6,810 nt of DNA from Sulfuricurvum sp. (GTDB lineage Bacteria; Campylobacterota; Campylobacteria; Campylobacterales; Sulfurimonadaceae), in the NCBI GenBank assembly GCA_014764075.1, contig JACXUE010000119.1, forward strand, positions 1-6,810, written 5' to 3'. Below, in pieces: positions 5,544-6,810 of this stretch; the first letter of the stretch is position 1, and the number at the start of each line of letters is the position of its first letter. Both the position numbers and the translations under genes were made by a program. The notes beneath the pieces were generated by a model. The model ran no database searches. It was not told the DNA's origin and saw nothing but the letters and a program-made list of their open reading frames with translations.

Positions 5544-6810
5544 ATTCCCACTCGATCGTTGCGGGCGGTTTAGAGCTTATATCGTAGACGACACGGTTAA
5601 TCCCATCAACTTCGTTGATGATTCGGCGACTGATGCGTTCAAGCAATGTATGCGGAAGGTGGGCAAACGTAGCCGTCATCCCGTCCACTGCTTCGACGAC
5701 ACGGACGCATACGGTGTTATCGTAAGTACGATTGTCTCCCATCACCCCAACCGATTTTACGTTCAGCAATACGGCAAACGCCTGCCACGTTTTGGTGTAA
5801 TATCCGCTCGCTTTGAGCTCATCAAGTAAAATCATGTCCGCTTCACGCAAAATATCCAAATCGACTTTGTTTACTTCCCCCATGATACGGATCGCCAATC
5901 CCGGCCCAGGGAACGGATGGCGGTGAACCAATGAATCGGGTAATCCAAGCTCCGTCCCTAGTTTGCGAACTTCGTCTTTGAACAAATCACGCAACGGCTC
6001 GATCAATTCGAAATCCATCCAATCGGGTAATCCTCCGACATTGTGATGGCTTTTGATCGTGACCGATGCACCGTTAGGGGAGATTGATTCGATAACGTCG
6101 GGATACAACGTCCCTTGAGCCAAGAATTTGATCCCATCGTGTTTTTTCGCTTCCGCTTCGAATACTTCGATAAAAGTGTGTCCGATGATTTTTCGTTTCA
6201 TTTCCGGATCGATTACCCCTGCGAGTTTATCGAGAAAAATTTCAGAGGCGTCAACAACGACGAGAGGAACTTTGAGATGCACTTTAAAAATGTTCTCAAC
6301 CGACTCGCGTTCCCCTTTGCGAAGTAAGCCGTTATCAACAAATACCGGTATAAGCTGATCTCCGATCGCTTCGTACAACAATGCCGCAACCACCGATGAA
6401 TCAACTCCGCCGCTGAGGGCGCAGAGAACTTTCCCATCCCCTACCTGTTCGCGAATTTTGACGATCTGTTCTTTGAGAAAGTGCCCCATATCCCATTTTT
6501 CGGTAATACCGCAGATTTTGCGTGCGAAGTTGCGGAGCATCAAATATCCCTCTTCGGAGTGGTTTACCTCCGGATGATACTGCATCGCATAGACCATTTT
6601 TGCTTCATTCGCAATCGCCGCATACGGAGAGTTTGCCGAATGGGCGATCGATACAAACCCCTCCGGCAATACATCTACCTTGTCCGAGTGGCTCATCCAT
6701 ACGACACGCTCATCCTCACACCCCTCGAACAAGATGGAAGGCTGAGTCATATCGATGGTGAGTTCCGCTTTGCCGTACTCATGGTGATCGCTTCGGATAA
6801 CGCTTCCGCC
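5542..6810 (-). CDS. guaA: GMP synthase (glutamine-hydrolysing), partial (N-terminus off window)
   Basis: 422 C-terminal codons are visible; the frame continues beyond the window, where about 85-95 residues should lie. GuaA converts XMP, ATP and glutamine to GMP in the cytoplasm. The visible part begins GGSVIRSDHHEYGKAELTI, which in homologues directly follows the glutamine-amidotransferase nucleophile loop (GxCYGMQ), so the catalytic Cys is just outside. The amidotransferase His and Glu are present in QYHPEVNH (about 77-84 of the fragment). The PP-loop ATP site is LSGGVDSSV (about 132-140), followed by FVDNGLLRKGE, KRKIIGHTFIEVFE, LAQGTLYPDVIES and the dimerisation domain with SHHNVGGLP, RHPFPGPGLAIRIMGE, SVGVMGDNRTYD and the conserved C-terminus INRVVYDISSKPPATIEWE. 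All visible motifs are intact. It precedes hemD by 9 nt. The internal ATG at 6750 is not the start, because conserved coding continues upstream of it. Confidence 0.97.
   Translation of the reverse strand, partial: GGSVIRSDHHEYGKAELTIDMTQPSILFEGCEDERVVWMSHSDKVDVLPEGFVSIAHSANSPYAAIANEAKMVYAMQYHPEVNHSEEGYLMLRNFARKICGITEKWDMGHFLKEQIVKIREQVGDGKVLCALSGGVDSSVVAALLYEAIGDQLIPVFVDNGLLRKGERESVENIFKVHLKVPLVVVDASEIFLDKLAGVIDPEMKRKIIGHTFIEVFEAEAKKHDGIKFLAQGTLYPDVIESISPNGASVTIKSHHNVGGLPDWMDFELIEPLRDLFKDEVRKLGTELGLPDSLVHRHPFPGPGLAIRIMGEVNKVDLDILREADMILLDELKASGYYTKTWQAFAVLLNVKSVGVMGDNRTYDNTVCVRVVEAVDGMTATFAHLPHTLLERISRRIINEVDGINRVVYDISSKPPATIEWE

Noticed and set aside
6213..6437. 74-codon minus-strand frame inside guaA
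   Set aside because: Out of frame with the intact, motif-rich guaA; no independent start signal.
1..6810. Mobile elements, CRISPR arrays, tRNA/rRNA genes or defence systems
   Set aside because: None seen: no spaced repeats, no transposase-like product, no tRNA cloverleaf. The window is compact housekeeping DNA.

Overview
The window is most likely chromosomal DNA from a Campylobacterota (epsilonproteobacterial) species. By eye, its moderate GC content and protein style fit a free-living Sulfurimonas/Sulfuricurvum-type organism better than AT-rich Campylobacter or Helicobacter; this placement is inferred. Every supported gene lies on the minus strand, so the biological order runs from high to low coordinates: guaA (5' end off the window) -> hemD -> 6S RNA -> purD -> a 75-codon RDD-family remnant -> lptD -> mlaD-like gene (3' end off the window).

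Region 4885-6810 holds the end of a purine/haem operon. GMP synthase (guaA) is followed after 9 nt by uroporphyrinogen-III synthase (hemD), which starts with TTG, and the hemD Shine-Dalgarno overlaps the guaA stop codon. Region 4608-4884 is the only intergenic gap. It carries a consensus TATAAT promoter, a stable RNA of about 190 nt, a short intrinsic terminator, and then a purD promoter. The RNA folds by hand into one long interrupted hairpin with an 11/12-nt central bubble, so I call it 6S RNA (ssrS). A long perfect dyad, with nested arms sharing one centre, spans the 6S T-tract and the purD -10 box and is not explained by a standard feature.

Region 1-4607 is a tightly packed operon. purD (phosphoribosylamine-glycine ligase) overlaps the next gene by one base. 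That gene overlaps lptD (LPS-assembly outer-membrane protein) by 8 bases, and lptD is followed within 12-15 bases by a MlaD-like MCE-domain gene. The small gene between purD and lptD looks like an RDD membrane protein that lost its middle (including most membrane segments) in frame while keeping both ends and both overlaps.

Together the genes join purine synthesis (guaA, purD), tetrapyrrole synthesis (hemD) and outer-membrane biogenesis (lptD, mlaD), with a global RNA-polymerase regulator between the two blocks. Most of the window is ordinary housekeeping sequence. The points worth a second look are the 6S locus (structure, promoter-derived repeat, alternative pairing), the dyad before purD, and the internally deleted RDD gene.
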